A DNA stretch of 64,000 nucleotides from AWTP1-13 sp035550075. Its GTDB lineage: Bacteria > Pseudomonadota > Alphaproteobacteria > Rhizobiales > Hyphomicrobiaceae. Positions 42,490 through 50,727 of this stretch are shown here, piece by piece. A program made the position numbers and the translations under genes. Position 1 is the stretch's first letter. Each line of letters begins with the position of its first letter. Location: assembly GCA_035550075.1 (NCBI GenBank), contig DASZQG010000049.1, forward strand, positions 8,138 to 72,137, given 5' to 3'. The notes under the pieces are model-generated. The model worked only from the letters and a program-made list of their open reading frames with translations, made no database searches and had not been told where the DNA came from.

Positions 42490-43149
42490 ATGGCAGCGAA
42501 ACGCAAGACGAAAGAGATGCAGCGCGGACCCGGTAGACTTTCAGCGGCGGAGACGGCACAGCTTGAAGATCGCCTGCTCGACGCCGCGGAGCGCGTGTTC
42601 GTAGCCCAGGGATATGCTCGCGCCACCATGGACGCGATCGCCAAGGAAGCGGGCGCCTCGCGCAAGACCTTCTACGCCCGCTACGCCAATAAGGCCGACG
42701 TTCTGACCGCGGTGGTCAATCGTCTTCTTGATTCGGCGATCACACCGCACAAAAAGGGCGTTCGCTCGCCCGCTGTTGGACGCGACCCTGCCGCGCTCCT
42801 CTTACAGATCGCTCGTGAACTGGCGGGCCTTTCAGAAACCCCTCACGTCGCTGGCATAAATCGGCTGGTGTTCGCCGAGGCGCTTCAGGCGCCTGATCTT
42901 GCGCGCCTGTTTCTGGATCTGCACGCCCGCGCCGCCGACGATGTACGCGCCAATCTGGAAGAGCTCCGCGACGAAGGCAGTCTGCCGCGCCTGCCCAATA
43001 GCAAGCTGGCGGCGGTCATTTTCATCGAGATGGCGGCGTCTATGCCACGTCTACGCGCTCTGCTGGGCGCGCCGCTCAGCCGCAAGGAAACCAATGATCT
43101 AACAGCCGCCGCCGTGCAGATTTTCCTGCATGGCTGCGGAAGGGCTTAG
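42490..43149 (+). CDS. TetR-family regulator
   Basis: The protein has 219 residues. The DNA-binding domain is LLDAAERVFVAQGYARATM then EAGASRKTFYARYANKADVL. The ligand-binding part resembles the AcrR C-terminal type. AGGAG precedes the ATG at 42490. It diverges from the hydrolase, with a palindromic operator between. It leads a two-gene unit with the PaiB-like gene 24 nt after it. It lies within the guaA island. Confidence 0.93.
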   Translation: MAAKRKTKEMQRGPGRLSAAETAQLEDRLLDAAERVFVAQGYARATMDAIAKEAGASRKTFYARYANKADVLTAVVNRLLDSAITPHKKGVRSPAVGRDPAALLLQIARELAGLSETPHVAGINRLVFAEALQAPDLARLFLDLHARAADDVRANLEELRDEGSLPRLPNSKLAAVIFIEMAASMPRLRALLGAPLSRKETNDLTAAAVQIFLHGCGRA

Positions 43150-43173
43150 GACTATTTCGATTTGGAGAACGCG

Positions 43174-43800
43174 ATGTATGCTCCTTCACCCTATCGTGTT
43201 GACGATGTGAATCGCATTTGTGCGCTCATGGATGCATTCCCATTCGCAACCCTTGTCAGGAATGACACGAGCGGGCCGGTCGCCGCTTATCTCCCGCTCG
43301 CGCGCAGCGAAGGCGCCTCAGGCGGCGCCGTCCTCTTCGGTCATCTCGCGAAGGCGAACCCATTTTGGCTCGGCGCCGACGGCGCGGAAGTCGTTGCGCT
43401 CTTTTCGGGGCCTGACGGCTACATCTCTCCGTCCAACTATCCTTCGAAGCAGACGCACGGAAAGGTCGTTCCGACCTGGAATTATGTGCGCGTCGAAGTT
43501 CGCGGCAGACTTTCGATCGAGACCTCGCCTGGTCGGCTGCGTCACTACATGGATATGCCGACGACGATGATGGAACGTCATCGCGAAGCGCCATGGTCGG
43601 CGGACGATGCGCCACCCGACTTCATCAACAATCTCGCCACCGCCATCGTCGGCATCCGGATCGACGTCACTTCGTTGGAAGGATCGTGGAAGCTCGACCA
43701 AAGAAAAGCGCCGATTGATCGGCAGGGCGCGATCGCGGGGATGCGATCGGAGGGAAACCAAGATCTGGCCAACCTCATGGCCGAGATTACACTCGCCTGA
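43174..43800 (+). CDS. PaiB-like FMN-binding protein
   Basis: The protein has 208 residues of the PaiB (FMN-binding negative transcriptional regulator) family, related to split-barrel flavin-binding folds. Characteristic segments are SPYRVDDVNRICALMDAFPF, then FGHLAKANPFW, DGYISPSNYPSK, VPTWNYVRVEVRG and WKLDQRKAPIDRQGAIAGM. Despite the family name, it has no recognised DNA-binding motif, so it may be an FMN enzyme. GGAG lies 8 nt upstream of ATG 43174. It is the last gene of the island. Confidence 0.92.
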   Translation: MYAPSPYRVDDVNRICALMDAFPFATLVRNDTSGPVAAYLPLARSEGASGGAVLFGHLAKANPFWLGADGAEVVALFSGPDGYISPSNYPSKQTHGKVVPTWNYVRVEVRGRLSIETSPGRLRHYMDMPTTMMERHREAPWSADDAPPDFINNLATAIVGIRIDVTSLEGSWKLDQRKAPIDRQGAIAGMRSEGNQDLANLMAEITLA

Positions 43801-43966
43801 GAGTTAGCGCGACGTCGATGGTCCAGTGATCGGCGCCGAGATTGCGGGCGCTGGTTATACCCTGTCAGTTTGCGACAAGCTCTATGGCTATACCCTTTAT
43901 TGCACATCCTGTGTGCTTCACCGCCTCCGCTCAACCCGAATGAAGGCGAAGGATCAACAAAAACAC

Positions 43967-44074
43967 CGGCGATAGATGGCGACAGCTGGGTCTTGATCAG
44001 CAAACCGAGCGTTGGCGATAGTTAGCGAGGGTTATAGGCCACTCTTGGCGATCGTCCGCGAATGTTCGCGATAG
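43967..44074 (+). repeat. Cluster of short direct repeats just inside the guaA-proximal island end
   Basis: Nonamers close to TGGCGAYAG occur five times on one strand in 108 bp: CGGCGATAG (43967), TGGCGACAG (43977), TGGCGATAG (44013), TGGCGATCG (44046) and TCGCGATAG (44066). A related TCGCGACAG stands just inside the left repeat (40152-40160). This looks like integrase arm sites next to an attachment core. Confidence 0.6.
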
Positions 44075-44083
44075 ACGGCGGCA

Positions 44084-44101
44084 CCCTCACTCCCACTCGA
44101 T
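44084..44101. repeat. Right copy of the guaA 3'-end direct repeat (in guaA)
   Basis: This is the 18-bp sequence CCCTCACTCCCACTCGAT, which includes the guaA stop and the last codons for TIEWE. It is duplicated exactly at 40130-40147. The 3' end of guaA is a known recurrent integration site for genomic islands. Confidence 0.85.
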
Positions 44102-45634
44102 GGTGCCTGGCGGCTTTGAGGTGACGTCGTAGACGACGCGGTTGATGCCCTTGACCTCGTTGATGATGCGGGTGGCGGTGCGGCCCAGCACCTCGTGCGG
44201 GAACTGGAAGTAGTCGGCGGTCATGCCGTCGGTGGAGGTGACGGCCCGCAGCGCGCACACATGGTCGTAGGTGCGCGCATCGCCCATCACGCCGACGGTG
44301 CGCACGGGCAGCAGCACCGCGAACGCCTGCCAGATCTGGTCGTAGAGGCCGGCCTTGCGAATTTCGTCGAGGTAGATCGCATCGGCCTTGCGCAGGATGG
44401 CGAGCTTCTCCGCCGTGATGTCGCCGGGGATGCGGATGGCGAGCCCCGGTCCAGGGAAGGGATGGCGGCCGATGAAGTGCTCGGGCAGGCCCAGCTCGCG
44501 GCCGAGCGCGCGCACCTCGTCCTTGAACAGTTCGCGCAGCGGTTCGACCAGCTTCAGGTTCATGCGCTCGGGCAGGCCGCCGACGTTGTGGTGCGACTTG
44601 ATGGTGACGGACGGGCCGCCGGCGAACGAGACGCTTTCGATCACGTCGGGATAGAGCGTGCCCTGCGCCAGGAACTCGGCCCCGCCGGCCTTCTTGGCCT
44701 CCGCCTCGAACACGTCGATGAACAGGGCGCCGATGGTCTTGCGCTTGGCCTCCGGATCAGAGACGCCGGCCAAGGCCTTGAGGAAGCGCTCGCTCGCATC
44801 GACATGCACCAGCGGGATATTGTAGTGACCCCGGAACAGCGACACGACCTCTTGCGCCTCGTCCTGCCGCAGCAGGCCGTGGTCGACGAAGATGCAGGTG
44901 AGCTGGTCTCCGATTGCCTCGTGGATCAGCACGGCGGCGACCGCGCTGTCGACGCCGCCGGAGAGCCCGCAGATCACGCGGCCCTTGCCGACCTGCGCGC
45001 GGATCTTGGCGATCTCGGCCGAGCGGAAGTGGGCCATGCTCCAGTCGCCCGGCAAGCCGGCGATCTTGCGCACGAAGTTGCGGATCAGCAGCGAGCCGCG
45101 CGGGGTGTGCGCGACCTCGGGATGGAATTGCACGGCATAGAGTTTGCGCGCCTCATCGGCGATGGCGGCGAACGGCGCACCGCGCGACACGCCGACCACC
45201 TTGAACCCGGGCGGTAGCCGCGTGACGCGGTCGCCGTGGCTCATCCACACGGTGTCGAGGCCGCCTTTCTTCCAGAAACCCTCGAACAGCGGGGAATCGC
45301 TGGTGATCTCGAGGTCGGCGCGGCCGAATTCACGATGGTGGCCGCCTTCCACCCCGCCGCCGAGCTGCGCCACCATGGTCTGCTCGCCGTAGCAGATGCC
45401 GAGCACGGGCAGGCCCGAGGTGAACACCCAGTCCGGCGCGCGCGGGGTGCCGAACTCGGTGACGCTGGCGGGGCCACCCGAGAGAATCACCGCGCGCGGC
45501 TGCAGCCGCTGCAGGGCGTCATCCGCCCGGTTGAAGGGCACGATTTCGGAGTAGACGCCCTGCTCGCGCACGCGCCGGGCGATCAACTGGGTCACCTGGC
45601 TGCCGAAATCGATGATCAGGACGGTGTCGGTCAT
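44087..45634 (-). CDS. guaA: GMP synthase (glutamine-hydrolysing)
   Basis: The protein has 515 residues and converts XMP to GMP with glutamine and ATP. The N-terminal class I amidotransferase has its catalytic Cys81 in GICYGEQTM and its His/Glu in QFHPEVAHT. The PP-loop is GLSGGVDSAVAAV. The dimerisation domain ends in the universal GTIEWE. The ATG at 45634 (MTDTVLIIDFGSQ) fits the family start. Its 3' end is intact but serves as one attachment-site copy for the neighbouring island. Confidence 0.98.
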   Translation of the reverse strand: MTDTVLIIDFGSQVTQLIARRVREQGVYSEIVPFNRADDALQRLQPRAVILSGGPASVTEFGTPRAPDWVFTSGLPVLGICYGEQTMVAQLGGGVEGGHHREFGRADLEITSDSPLFEGFWKKGGLDTVWMSHGDRVTRLPPGFKVVGVSRGAPFAAIADEARKLYAVQFHPEVAHTPRGSLLIRNFVRKIAGLPGDWSMAHFRSAEIAKIRAQVGKGRVICGLSGGVDSAVAAVLIHEAIGDQLTCIFVDHGLLRQDEAQEVVSLFRGHYNIPLVHVDASERFLKALAGVSDPEAKRKTIGALFIDVFEAEAKKAGGAEFLAQGTLYPDVIESVSFAGGPSVTIKSHHNVGGLPERMNLKLVEPLRELFKDEVRALGRELGLPEHFIGRHPFPGPGLAIRIPGDITAEKLAILRKADAIYLDEIRKAGLYDQIWQAFAVLLPVRTVGVMGDARTYDHVCALRAVTSTDGMTADYFQFPHEVLGRTATRIINEVKGINRVVYDVTSKPPGTIEWE

Positions 45635-45782
45635 GGGGTGCGGGCGCCAGCAACGCGGAATCGCAGGGGCACAGGCGGCCCGGTAGACCACCCGGACGCG
45701 GACGGGTCAAGCCGGGCCCTCCGGTTATCACTTTTCCGTGCCTATTTGGGCGGCAAGGGACTTCTGGTATCTGATAGAGACC

Positions 45783-46829
45783 ATGGAACCCGTTACATCG
45801 AAGCTGAAGCGCTCGCGGCTGTTTGCGCCGCTTTCCGACGAGGCGATTGCCGACCTGATCAGCAAGCCCGGTGTCATGACCGGGCAGCCGGGCGACGCTG
45901 TGGCTGCCCGCCGCGGCGACCTGGTCGTGCTGCTGGAAGGCGGGCTGGCGATGGGAAGCAGCCAGCATGGCCAGCACATCGCCGCGTTCAGCGTCGATGA
46001 GGAGGCACCCGACCCCGCCGTTCTCTACACCATTCCCGCGCAGGCCCGCCTGCAGCTCACGCGCCCCTCCGTGTACCTTGTGATCGATGGCGCGCGTTTC
46101 GATGAGGCGCTGAGTGGGCGCCAGGAGACGAAGAGCCTCGCTTCCCTCGACGACGGCGTGCGCGAGCGCGTGGCTGCACTTCTCAAGGCGGCGCCGTTCA
46201 AGCAGATGTCGTTTGAGAACCTGTGCCGCTGCGCCGAGGCCATGAAGCCGCAGGAGGTCGCAGCCGGCCAGGACGTGGTCGTCCAGGGCGGCAAGGGCGA
46301 TTTCTTCTACGTGATCGAGCAGGGCAACGCCGAGGTGCTGCGCACCGATGCCGGCCGCCCGCCGGTCAAGCTCGCCACCCTGGGGCCAGGCGACAGCTTC
46401 GGCGAGGAAGCCCTGATCAAGGGCGAGCCGCGTAACGCCACCGTGCGCATGGGGACGCAGGGCCGTGTGCTGAAGCTGGGCAAGGCCGATTTCGACCGCC
46501 TGCTCAAGAGCCGGCTGGTGCATGAGATTGCCGCCGATGAGGCGCGCGCCCGGCTCGAGAAGAACGCCGCCGCGCTGATCGATTGCCGCTTCGAGGAGGA
46601 ATGGGACCTGTGGCGGCTGAAGAATGCGCGCCTGATCCCGCTCGAGCAGATTCGCGAGCGGGCGCGCGGGCTCGCCAAGGACCGCACCTACATCGTGTAC
46701 TGCCGTACCGGCCGCCGCTCGCGCGCGGCAACGTTCCTCATGCGGCAGGCGGGGCTGGAGGCGCTGTCACTCACGGGCGGGATCGCGGGGTGGCCGTACG
46801 ACCTGGAAGGCAACGCCATCGAGAGCTGA
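45783..46829 (+). CDS. Cyclic-nucleotide-binding domain protein fused to rhodanese
   Basis: The protein has 348 residues. An N-terminal region (about 1-125) looks like a degenerate cNMP-binding fold. It is followed by an intact-looking one (about 135-255: QDVVVQGGKGDFFYVIEQG, GDSFGEEALIKGEPRNATV). A C-terminal rhodanese domain has AALIDCRFEEEWDLW and the active-site loop YCRTGRRSRAATF, with Cys first in CRTGRR. Such fusions suggest sulfurtransferase or phosphatase chemistry gated by a small ligand. It is divergent from guaA. The start at 45783 lacks a strong ribosome-binding site; the frame is open to 45738. Confidence 0.9.
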   Translation: MEPVTSKLKRSRLFAPLSDEAIADLISKPGVMTGQPGDAVAARRGDLVVLLEGGLAMGSSQHGQHIAAFSVDEEAPDPAVLYTIPAQARLQLTRPSVYLVIDGARFDEALSGRQETKSLASLDDGVRERVAALLKAAPFKQMSFENLCRCAEAMKPQEVAAGQDVVVQGGKGDFFYVIEQGNAEVLRTDAGRPPVKLATLGPGDSFGEEALIKGEPRNATVRMGTQGRVLKLGKADFDRLLKSRLVHEIAADEARARLEKNAAALIDCRFEEEWDLWRLKNARLIPLEQIRERARGLAKDRTYIVYCRTGRRSRAATFLMRQAGLEALSLTGGIAGWPYDLEGNAIES

Positions 46830-46882
46830 GCCACCGGCACCTGGGATTCGGGAAGCGAATTTTCGGCTGCGCACGCGGTGTC

Positions 46883-46928
46883 TGGCTCCTGGGTCCCGGC
46901 TCTCCGCTGCGCTTCGGCCGGGATGACA
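46883..46928 (-). repeat. Dispersed palindromic repeat, copy 1
   Basis: On the minus strand it reads TGTCATCCCGG, then a GAAGCG core, then CCGGGACCCAGGAGCCA. It is the same unit as at 46968 and 62214. With copy 2 it forms a large inverted repeat between two convergent genes. Confidence 0.8.
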
Positions 46929-46967
46929 CGAAGAGAACCCCGGCCACCGGCGTTACATGCCTGCTGC

Positions 46968-47011
46968 TGTCATCCCGGAACTTCGCGAAGCGAAATATCC
47001 GGGATCCAGGG
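46968..47011 (+). repeat. Dispersed palindromic repeat, copy 2
   Basis: It starts TGTCATCCCGG, has the core TTCGCGAAGCG, and ends ATATCCGGGATCCAGGG. It lies opposite copy 1 across a 39-bp spacer, between the 3' ends of the cNMP-rhodanese and aminotransferase genes. It could act as a bidirectional terminator. Confidence 0.82.
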
Positions 47012-47026
47012 CCAGCGCTCGCGGGG

Positions 47027-48196
47027 CTAGTCGCGCAGCAGCGCGGCGATGCGGCCGATGGCGGCGCGGATGTTTTCCACCGAGTTGGCATACGAGAAGC
47101 GGATGTAGCCCTCGCCGTGGATGCCGAAGCTGGTGCCGGCCACCGTGGCGACGCCGGCTTCCTCCAGCATCCGGTTCTGCAGCTTGCGCGCATCCATGCC
47201 GGTGCCGGTGATGTTCGGGAACACGTAGAAGGCGCCGCCGGGGTCGAGGCAGGTGAAGCCGGGAAGCTGGTTCAGCATCGGCACGATCGTGCGCCGGCGC
47301 TCGTCGAACGCGGCGACCATCTTGTGCACCTCATCCTGCGGGCCTTCGAGCGCGGCGATGCCGGCGTATTGCGTCGGCGCGTTGACACAGGAGTGGCAGT
47401 TGACGGCAAGGCGCACGGCCGGCTCCACCAGCGCCTTGGGCCACACCGAGAAGCCGAGCCGCCAGCCGGTCATGGCGTAGGTCTTGGACCAGCCGTCGAG
47501 CACGATCAGCCGGTCGCGGAGCGAGGGGTAGCGCAGAAAGCTCTCGTGCTTGCGCCCGCCGTAAAGCATCTGGCTGTAGATCTCGTCCGACATGATCGCG
47601 ACGTTGGGAAAGCGCTCAAGACCTGCGGCGAGCTTCGCCACCTCCTCCTTGGGCGCGGCGCCGCCGCACGGGTTGCCCGGGCTGTTGAGGATGATGAGGC
47701 TGGTCTTGGGCGTGATCTGGCCGAGCACCTGATCCGCGGTGAAGCTGAACTGGTTGGCCTCGTTCTGCACGATCGGCACCGGCGTGGCGCCGGTGTACTG
47801 GATCATGGATCGATAAATCGGGAAGCCGGGGTCTGGATACATGATCTCGGCACCCGGCTGGCCGAACATCAGGATCGAGAAGAACATGGTCGGCTTGCCG
47901 CCCGGCCAGATGATGATGGTGTCCGGGTGCACCTCGACGCCGTGACGGCGGTTGAGGTCTTTCGCCACCGCCTCGCGCAGCGGCAGGATGCCCTGCGCGG
48001 GCGTGTAGCCGTGGTGCCCGTCGCGCAGCGCCTTGATGGCGGCCTCGACGATGTGGGCCGGCGTCTTGAAGTCAGGCTGGCCGATGCCGAGGTTGATGAT
48101 GTCCTTGCCCTGGCGCTGCAACTCGGCGGCGCGCGCGAGGACCTCGAAGGCGGTTTCCGTTCCCAGCCGTTGCAGGTTCGGCACGAGTTGCAGCAT
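47027..48196 (-). CDS. Class I/II pyridoxal-phosphate aminotransferase
   Basis: The protein has 389 residues of fold type I. The substrate and cofactor elements are LGIGQPDFKTP, GYTPAQGILPLREAVA, NSPGNPCGG, SDEIYSQMLYGG and the PLP lysine in DGWSKTYAMTGWRLGF. Arg in the last conserved strand is YIRFSYANS. It is related to aspartate/aromatic aminotransferases (AspC/AatA-like); the amino-acid specificity is not readable. GGGGGAAA precedes the ATG at 48196. The frame extends to 48238. Confidence 0.93.
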   Translation of the reverse strand: MLQLVPNLQRLGTETAFEVLARAAELQRQGKDIINLGIGQPDFKTPAHIVEAAIKALRDGHHGYTPAQGILPLREAVAKDLNRRHGVEVHPDTIIIWPGGKPTMFFSILMFGQPGAEIMYPDPGFPIYRSMIQYTGATPVPIVQNEANQFSFTADQVLGQITPKTSLIILNSPGNPCGGAAPKEEVAKLAAGLERFPNVAIMSDEIYSQMLYGGRKHESFLRYPSLRDRLIVLDGWSKTYAMTGWRLGFSVWPKALVEPAVRLAVNCHSCVNAPTQYAGIAALEGPQDEVHKMVAAFDERRRTIVPMLNQLPGFTCLDPGGAFYVFPNITGTGMDARKLQNRMLEEAGVATVAGTSFGIHGEGYIRFSYANSVENIRAAIGRIAALLRD

Positions 48197-48336
48197 TGGT
48201 ATTTCCCCCGGTGTTATCGGTCTCCTCTCCGCACTCATCCAGGTGCATCCGGTGCGACTCTACACCGACGGCGAGGGATGAGTGGGCAGAGGGCTGGGGT
48301 CAGGGGCGGCTTCAAGCACGGTGAGCGCCCTGGCTG

Positions 48337-48400
48337 CCCCTCACCCTAACCTTCTCCCCGTCATGTCGAGGACATGCCCGGCATGGTGGGGAGAGAGGAT
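48337..48400. repeat. Pyrimidine/purine-arm palindromic repeat between aminotransferase and panB
   Basis: A left arm CCCCTCACCCTAACCTTCTC and a right arm GGGGAGAGAGGA form an imperfect stem. The spacer itself contains CATGTC / GACATG. Short sequences of this pattern also occur inside the FAD/Fe-S gene (55459-55535), showing a dispersed family. Confidence 0.6.
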
Positions 48401-48401
48401 A

Positions 48402-49274
48402 TTACGCTCCCGCCTTCGTCTTGGCTTTCGCTTTCGTGCCGGCCTTCGCATCGTCCTTCATCCCATACGTGTGCTCCGGCGCGGGGAAGGTGCGGTTGCG
48501 CACCTCGGTGGCGTAGCCGGAGATGGCGCTGCGGATCGCCTCGCCGACCTTGCCGAACTCCTTGACGAATTTCGGCACGCGCGGGGAGAGGCCCAGCATG
48601 TCCTCCATCACCAGGATCTGGCCGTCGCATCCGGCCGAGGCGCCGATGCCGATGGTGGGGATGGGAATGCTCCCGGTGATCTTGCGCGCCAATTCCTCGG
48701 CCATCGCCTCGAGCACGATGGAGAAGGCGCCGGCCTCCGCGACCGCGCGCGCATCCTCCTCGATGGCCGCCCATTCGTCGCGCACGCGGCCCTGCGTCTT
48801 GAAGCCGCCGAGCACGTTGATCGACTGCGGGGTGAGACCGATGTGCGCCATCACCGGGATGCCGCGCTCGACCAGGAAGCGGATGGTTTCGGCCATGCGG
48901 CGGCCGCCCTCCAGCTTGATGGCGCCGCAGCCGGTCTCCTTCATGACGTGGGCGGCGTTGCGAAAGGCAACCGACGGGCTCTCCTCGTAGGAGCCGAACG
49001 GCATGTCGACCACGATCAGCGCGCGCTTGGCGCCGCGCACGACGGCGCGGCCGTGCATGATCATCAGTTCCAGCGGCACCGGCACTGTGGATTCATAGCC
49101 GTGCATCACCATGCCGAGGCTGTCGCCCACCAGCAGCAGGTCGACGAAAGGGTCGGCGATGGCGGCGGTGTGTGCGTGATAGGAGGTGAGGGCGACGATC
49201 GGTTCGCGCCCCTTGCGGGCGGCGATCTCGGGCGCCGTGATGCGTTTCTGCGGGACGGGGCTTTGTGCGGACAT
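48402..49274 (-). CDS. panB: 3-methyl-2-oxobutanoate hydroxymethyltransferase
   Basis: The protein has 290 residues and adds a hydroxymethyl group from methylene-THF to alpha-ketoisovalerate, the first step of pantothenate synthesis. Family motifs are ALTSYHAHTAAIAD, LLVGDSLGMVMHG, VVDMPFGSYEES, AIKLEGG and VMAHIGLTPQSI. The Lys/Ala-rich C-terminal tail is unusual but variable in the family. AGAGGA precedes ATG 49274. No panC is adjacent. Confidence 0.96.
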   Translation of the reverse strand: MSAQSPVPQKRITAPEIAARKGREPIVALTSYHAHTAAIADPFVDLLLVGDSLGMVMHGYESTVPVPLELMIMHGRAVVRGAKRALIVVDMPFGSYEESPSVAFRNAAHVMKETGCGAIKLEGGRRMAETIRFLVERGIPVMAHIGLTPQSINVLGGFKTQGRVRDEWAAIEEDARAVAEAGAFSIVLEAMAEELARKITGSIPIPTIGIGASAGCDGQILVMEDMLGLSPRVPKFVKEFGKVGEAIRSAISGYATEVRNRTFPAPEHTYGMKDDAKAGTKAKAKTKAGA

Positions 49275-49350
49275 GGATGTCCTCTGGTGCAGGGCCTGAC
49301 TGGCGCCAGCAATAGCTGATCCGGGCGGCGCTGCAAGGGCCGGGGTGGCG

Positions 49351-50721
49351 CTAGGCCTCCGCGCTTTCGACATGCCTGGCCAGCCATCTGGCACGACGCA
49401 GAAGGCGGCCGTCGTCGCGGGGCGGGCCGACAAGCTGCACGCCCATCGGCAGGCCGTCGGCTTCCAGCAGCGGCAACGTCACCGCGGGCGTGCCGAGGTA
49501 GGTCCAGAAGCCGCAGAAGACCGGATCGCCGGTGCTCGAGAGGCCTTTCGGCGCCGGGCCCAGGGCGGCGGGGGTGAGGATGGTGCCGCGGGTCAGGAAC
49601 AGCTCGTTGACGACGCGGTGCAGCTCCTTGCGGGCATTCAGCGCCGCCATGTAGTCGACAGCGCGCGTGCGGCGCCCCTCTTCGATCTGGTCGGCCAGCG
49701 TCTTGCTGATCAGGTCCGGCGAGCGGTCGAGCAGGGGACCGAAGTTGGTCGCCAGCTCGACCTTCTGGATCAGGCGGCCCGCCGCGCTGCCGCGCTCGAA
49801 CGCATGATCGATGGAGACCTCCTCCACCAGCTCGCCCAGATGCTCGACCAGTTCGCCGAACGCCTCGCGGGTGGCCGGGTCGGCATCGTTCCAGGCGTGG
49901 GTCTTGACGAAGGCGAACATCGGCGGCAGCGAAAACTCCTCCGTCGCCATCTCGACCAGGCGCGGGCGGCTCGCACGGATGCTGTAGGGGTCGCGGTCGT
50001 CGTAGCCTTGCATGACGTCGGCGACAAGCGCGACATCCTCAATCGAACGGCCGAGCACGCCGACCGTATCCAGCGAGTGCGACTGATCGAGCACGCCGGG
50101 GCGCGGGATCATGCCGAACGTCGGCTTGTAGCCGTAGAGCCCGCAGTAGGCCGAGGGGCGGATGACGGAGCCGATGGTCTGCGTGCCGAGCGCCGCCGGC
50201 ACCATGCCGGCCGCCACCGCCGCCGCCGATCCGGAGGAGGAGCCGCCGGGCGTGTGCTCGGGATTGTGCGGGTTGCGGGTCGGCCCCGGCGTGCGCGTGG
50301 CGAGCTCGGTGGTTACCGTCTTGCCCATGATGACGGCGCCGGCCGCGCGCAGGGCGGAAATGCACACCGCGTCTTTTTCCGGCTGGCGGCCCTTGAACGC
50401 CTTGCAGCCGTTCTCGGTCGGCATGTCGGCAGTGTCGATGATGTCCTTGATGCCGATCGGTACGCCGTGCAGCCGTCCGATGCCCATGCCGGATTTGCGG
50501 TCGGCGTCGGCCCGGCGCGCCTGCGCCAGCGCGTTCTCGCGATCGATGTAGGCCCAGGCCTGCAGCCGCGGCTCCAGCTCGTCGATCCGCTGCAGGCAGG
50601 CCTGCACCAGCTCCTCGGAGGTGATGTCTCCGGCCGCGATGGCGGCGGCGGCGGCGGTGGCGGTCAGGTCGCAGGGGTGGGGCATTGCGGCGGCTCCATC
50701 GGGATCGGCTTGGCGAGGCAT
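49351..50721 (-). CDS. Amidase (amidase-signature family)
   Basis: The protein has 456 residues. The Ser-cisSer-Lys triad is visible: Lys in PIGIKDIIDTADMP, cis-Ser in PGGSSSGSAAAVAAG and the nucleophilic Ser in GTQTIGSVIRPS. The family hydrolyses amides such as aryl- or aliphatic amides or AtzE/F-type ureas; the substrate is unknown. It starts 6 nt after the tctA stop, so it is probably co-transcribed with tctB-tctA and may act on the imported compound. An internal Met at 50685 is an alternative start. Confidence 0.92.
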   Translation of the reverse strand: MPRQADPDGAAAMPHPCDLTATAAAAAIAAGDITSEELVQACLQRIDELEPRLQAWAYIDRENALAQARRADADRKSGMGIGRLHGVPIGIKDIIDTADMPTENGCKAFKGRQPEKDAVCISALRAAGAVIMGKTVTTELATRTPGPTRNPHNPEHTPGGSSSGSAAAVAAGMVPAALGTQTIGSVIRPSAYCGLYGYKPTFGMIPRPGVLDQSHSLDTVGVLGRSIEDVALVADVMQGYDDRDPYSIRASRPRLVEMATEEFSLPPMFAFVKTHAWNDADPATREAFGELVEHLGELVEEVSIDHAFERGSAAGRLIQKVELATNFGPLLDRSPDLISKTLADQIEEGRRTRAVDYMAALNARKELHRVVNELFLTRGTILTPAALGPAPKGLSSTGDPVFCGFWTYLGTPAVTLPLLEADGLPMGVQLVGPPRDDGRLLRRARWLARHVESAEA

Positions 50722-50727
50722 AGCCGA

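Larger units (their letters stand above)
40130..44101. mobile_element. Small genomic island at the 3' end of guaA
   Basis: The segment is 3.97 kb long and bounded by an exact 18-bp direct repeat of the guaA 3' terminus. It holds a CPBP protease, a beta-lactamase-family hydrolase, a TetR regulator and a PaiB-like protein, and its base composition is visibly lower in G+C than the flanks. About 280 bp at the guaA end contain a cluster of short direct repeats. No integrase was found. It may be a decayed element or one that depends on an integrase elsewhere. The non-coding ends are 40148-40310 and 43801-44083. Confidence 0.72.
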
